Shown here one piece after another: positions 61,670-64,000 of a DNA stretch of 64,000 nucleotides. The notes under the pieces were generated by a model. The model made no database searches. It saw only the letters and a program-made list of their open reading frames with translations, and was not told the origin of the DNA. The stretch spans positions 30,437,659 through 30,501,658 of the forward strand of contig OX246746.1 of the NCBI GenBank assembly GCA_945910005.1. The letters are read 5' to 3'. Position 1 is the first letter of the stretch, and every line of letters starts with the position of its first letter. A program made the position numbers and the translations under genes. The stretch comes from Isoperla grammatica. Its lineage: Eukaryota; Arthropoda; Insecta; Plecoptera; Perlodidae.

Positions 61670-63465
61670 TTAGTATTCTTCCTTTTTTGGATTATTCACC
61701 TTCTTGTCTTTCACGGATTCTTCGCCATCTGTGAACATTTTTAAACACACATCACTTACACTACACATTACATTACACACAATCTACATCATTTAAATGA
61801 ATATCAATACTGTACATACAGATGGCAACATGTGAGGAAATTGGATTTAAAGTTCATTTTTTCAAACGTTTTATAGCCTAGGTTGTAGGGATATCTGATA
61901 TTTTGTATTTTTCCTATTTATTAAGTTAAATGCTAAAACATGGCATTAATGGTAAAATATGTTGTTTTTGCTCATTTCAACTAATTAAGTAACTGATTTT
62001 TGCTGAGTGTTACATGTCTAGTTTCTGTATTATAATATACAGACAACAATTTTAAACTTTTGTGGAAGTTGGCAAGTAATTTACAGAAAAACAAAAGGTA
62101 ACATTCCAAAATTATTATTAAAATTGCAATTTTTAGTTTTACCAATTATTTATAAATATAAGGCTAACACTGATCTATCTATCCTACACATATAATTCTT
62201 CAAAAGTGAATTCTACATGAACAACAGCGAAACTTCTTTAATACAAACGTCTTTATAACAACACGATCTATAATTATAACAAACTGATTTTGCGATCCCA
62301 TAAAGGTTCTTATACCCTATACCCTAATTTTAGGAATTTTAATTTTTGGTATTCCTTTTCATAAAAACGTTAACAAAATTTATAAAGGTAAATCCAACAT
62401 TGCTCGTAGAGAGTCTGATAGAGAGTCTGATAGAGTCTGATGAGAGTCTGATAATTTTGAATTCTTGTGAATTTAAGGAACAGCTGCTTCTTGTTTTGGT
62501 CTACCAGTCCAATATCAATGTCAACAGAGAAAGTCCACAATCAATACGTCATTGAAACATGAGAGGTGTTCCTTACCAGAAGACTTTTCTTTGTCTGGCT
62601 GATCCAACTCTTCGTGACGTATTCCAAATGGGTACCACAGACTGAACTCCTGAACCAAGTTGCTATTGGCATTGGAGGCTGTGGAAAGATGATAAGAGTT
62701 AGACTTAAATTACCAATCTTGAACAAAAGACAGTACTGTCTTTGGCCCAGAATTATGATCTCTGATACTGTAAGCATTTTCTCTCGATTAACTTTATTTC
62801 AATGATTATGGTTGGTGGTTGCCACATCAAAAGCAAATTATGCAGGTAGGTACATACTTTAAGGGAAGTCATAATACCGGGCATCAGCACAATAAACCAT
62901 CCGTCACATAGTCTTATACTTAGGGGTGTCAAATTTTCAGAAAGATAAACTGCAGTTTACGTTACGTTTACGAATACGGTAATCCGGGTAATTCACCTCG
63001 TTTCTCAGGTGAATGCTATACATTGTGTATTACCTGCCGATGCGGGTGGACGTTGACGTTGATGTGCCACCCTGGCTTGTCGAGGCGGTGGCCTGTTTGG
63101 TCGAGATGGTTCCCATGATGGTCGAGGTGGTGCCCAGGGTGCTTGAGGTACTGTCAGGTTTGGTCGAGATGGTTCCCATGATGGTCGAGGTGGTGCCCAG
63201 GGTGCTTGAGGTACTGTCAGGTTTGGTCGAGATGGTTCCCAGGGTGGTCGAGGTGGTGCCCAGGGTGCTTGAGGTACTGTCAGGTTTGGTCGAGATGGTT
63301 CCCAGGGTGCTCGAGGTAGGGCCAGGGTTGGTGGAGGTGGTTCCCAGGGTGACCGATGTTCACTATCGTTGGTTGCTCGAGGTGGTGGCCTATTTGGTCG
63401 AAACAGCGGCGATGCTGGCCGTGCAGCAAGATCGTCGTAAGAAGAGCCTCTTGGACCTTCGTATG
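61670..63465 (-). CDS. Proline-rich repeat protein, C-terminal exons (gene continues past the window)
   Basis: Minus-strand exons about 63034-63465, 62577-62678 and 61670-61728 (TAA stop) join in phase with canonical donors and good acceptors. The first encodes a Ser/Tyr stretch, then three tandem 21-residue repeats of the form WEPSRPNLTVPQAPWAPPRP. Next comes an Arg/Gln-rich tail (QARVAHQRQRPPASA). The last two exons give SNANSNLVQEFSLWYPFGIR and a charged Lys/Glu-rich end (KKVNNPKKEEY). I do not recognise the family. Proline/tryptophan repeats suggest an extended region, possibly binding SH3 or WW domains, which is inference. The 5' boundary of the first exon is uncertain because its acceptor is weak. 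Upstream exons must lie beyond 63.5 kb. A donor after the stop implies a further 3' UTR exon. Confidence 0.7.
63070..63330. repeat. In-exon tandem repeat, 63-bp unit
   Basis: The 63-bp unit ('ggtttggtcgagatggttcc', 'ggtgcccagggtgcttgagg') repeats about three times and encodes the 21-residue repeat of the minus-strand proline-rich protein. The plus-strand frame is also open but is a shadow. Confidence 0.85.
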
Positions 63466-63545
63466 CTTTCAAAGTGAGAAATAGACAGTAAAATATTACG
63501 ATATTACCATTAATATTAATTCTGACAATTAAAAATAGGAATCAT

Positions 63546-63950
63546 ATGCCACTAAATAACTCTATCCACACATACAACACCAGACAAAAGGACAATCTAC
63601 ATATACCAGCCATACGTACTTCTAAATGTAAAAATGGTTCTCATAGGATGGGAATACAACTTTTCAATAGTCTGCCAAAAGAAATCAGGAACATTTCAGA
63701 AACAAACAAACTGTTAATTTCTATAAAACAATACCTAGTTAATAGTGTATTCTATAATGTAGCTGATTTTATTAGTGGTGCAACTGACAAGTAAGGTAGG
63801 CTGCTATCTACTGATCTTCTTATAGAACTTTTACGGTATTAAACTTATTTCTGTAAATGTTAGAATATTTATCACTATTATTGTGTATTTATGTACATTT
63901 TATTTTTACATATGCCTATTTTGCTGGAAAATTTTAATTTTAATTTTAAT
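63546..63950 (+). pseudogene. LINE 3' end (ORF2 C-terminus and tail)
   Basis: The frame reads HTYNTRQKDNLHIP, then RMGIQLFNSLPKEIRNISE and SIKQYLVNSVFYNVADF up to a stop at 63794. This is the usual C-terminal block of non-LTR retrotransposon polyproteins. An A/T-rich tail ends in TTTTAATTTTAATT-like repeats near 63950. It is 5'-truncated and probably lies in an upstream intron of the minus-strand proline-rich gene. Confidence 0.85.
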
Positions 63951-64000
63951 TATATTTTAGATTTAAGTCATGACAAATCCTATACTTTGTACTTATGTCA

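Noticed and set aside
63013..63477. 154-codon plus-strand frame (Val/Glu-rich)
   Set aside because: It is the complement of the proline-rich minus-strand exon, which has good splice sites and phase-consistent partners.

Overview
The window is nuclear DNA from an invertebrate animal. Every gene I could rebuild is split by GT-AG introns in consistent phase, and the gene content (VPS54, BLOC1S6, WWOX) is general to animals. The sequence between and inside genes is crowded with short DNA transposons, tRNA-derived SINEs, LINE fragments, minisatellites, long G homopolymers and frequent 'aggcctac' motifs. I cannot fix the phylum. One relic resembles an arthropod-type SINE, but that is weak evidence.

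Layout. (1) 1-5698 (+): the last four exons of VPS54, a subunit of the GARP/EARP tethering complexes, with hAT and pogo/Tigger-like elements in its introns. (2) 5.7-10.8 kb: transposon-rich intergenic DNA. (3) 10817-12297 (-): a complete four-exon BLOC1S6 (pallidin) gene of 149 residues. (4) 12908-29520 (+): a complete seven-exon WWOX gene of 407 residues, divergent from BLOC1S6 across about 610 bp. Its introns hold a 1.2-kb foldback element, hAT elements, a LINE fragment and SINEs. (5) 32971-38285 (-): at least four exons of a conserved-looking but unrecognised acidic protein (722 residues from the first ATG seen), convergent with WWOX. (6) 40167-42308 (+): a two-exon gene for an 87-residue secreted, neuropeptide-like precursor that I do not recognise. 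(7) 42.75-46.37 kb: two large minisatellites flanking an (AC)n tract. The second repeats CACGTG about every 30 bp. (8) 46.7-49.7 kb (-): a small membrane-protein gene whose 3' exons are uncertain. (9) 49.9-61.6 kb: repeat-dominated DNA with a TIR element, tRNA-type SINEs, diverged 290-bp and 351-bp tandem repeats, a hAT element with another hAT end inside it, a piggyBac-like element, and one possible two-exon coding fragment. (10) 61670-63465 (-): the 3' exons of a proline-rich protein gene that continues past the right edge, then a LINE 3' fragment on the + strand.

The clearest theme is mobile DNA. Eight elements have hAT-like termini and 8-bp target-site duplications (seven exact, one 7/8). 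A ninth has an exact 8-bp duplication but atypical ends. They fall into at least five terminal families within 64 kb. The most novel-looking gene products are the secreted precursor at 40-42 kb and the acidic protein at 33-38 kb. The genes do not form one pathway, although VPS54 and BLOC1S6 both act in endosomal and lysosomal trafficking.
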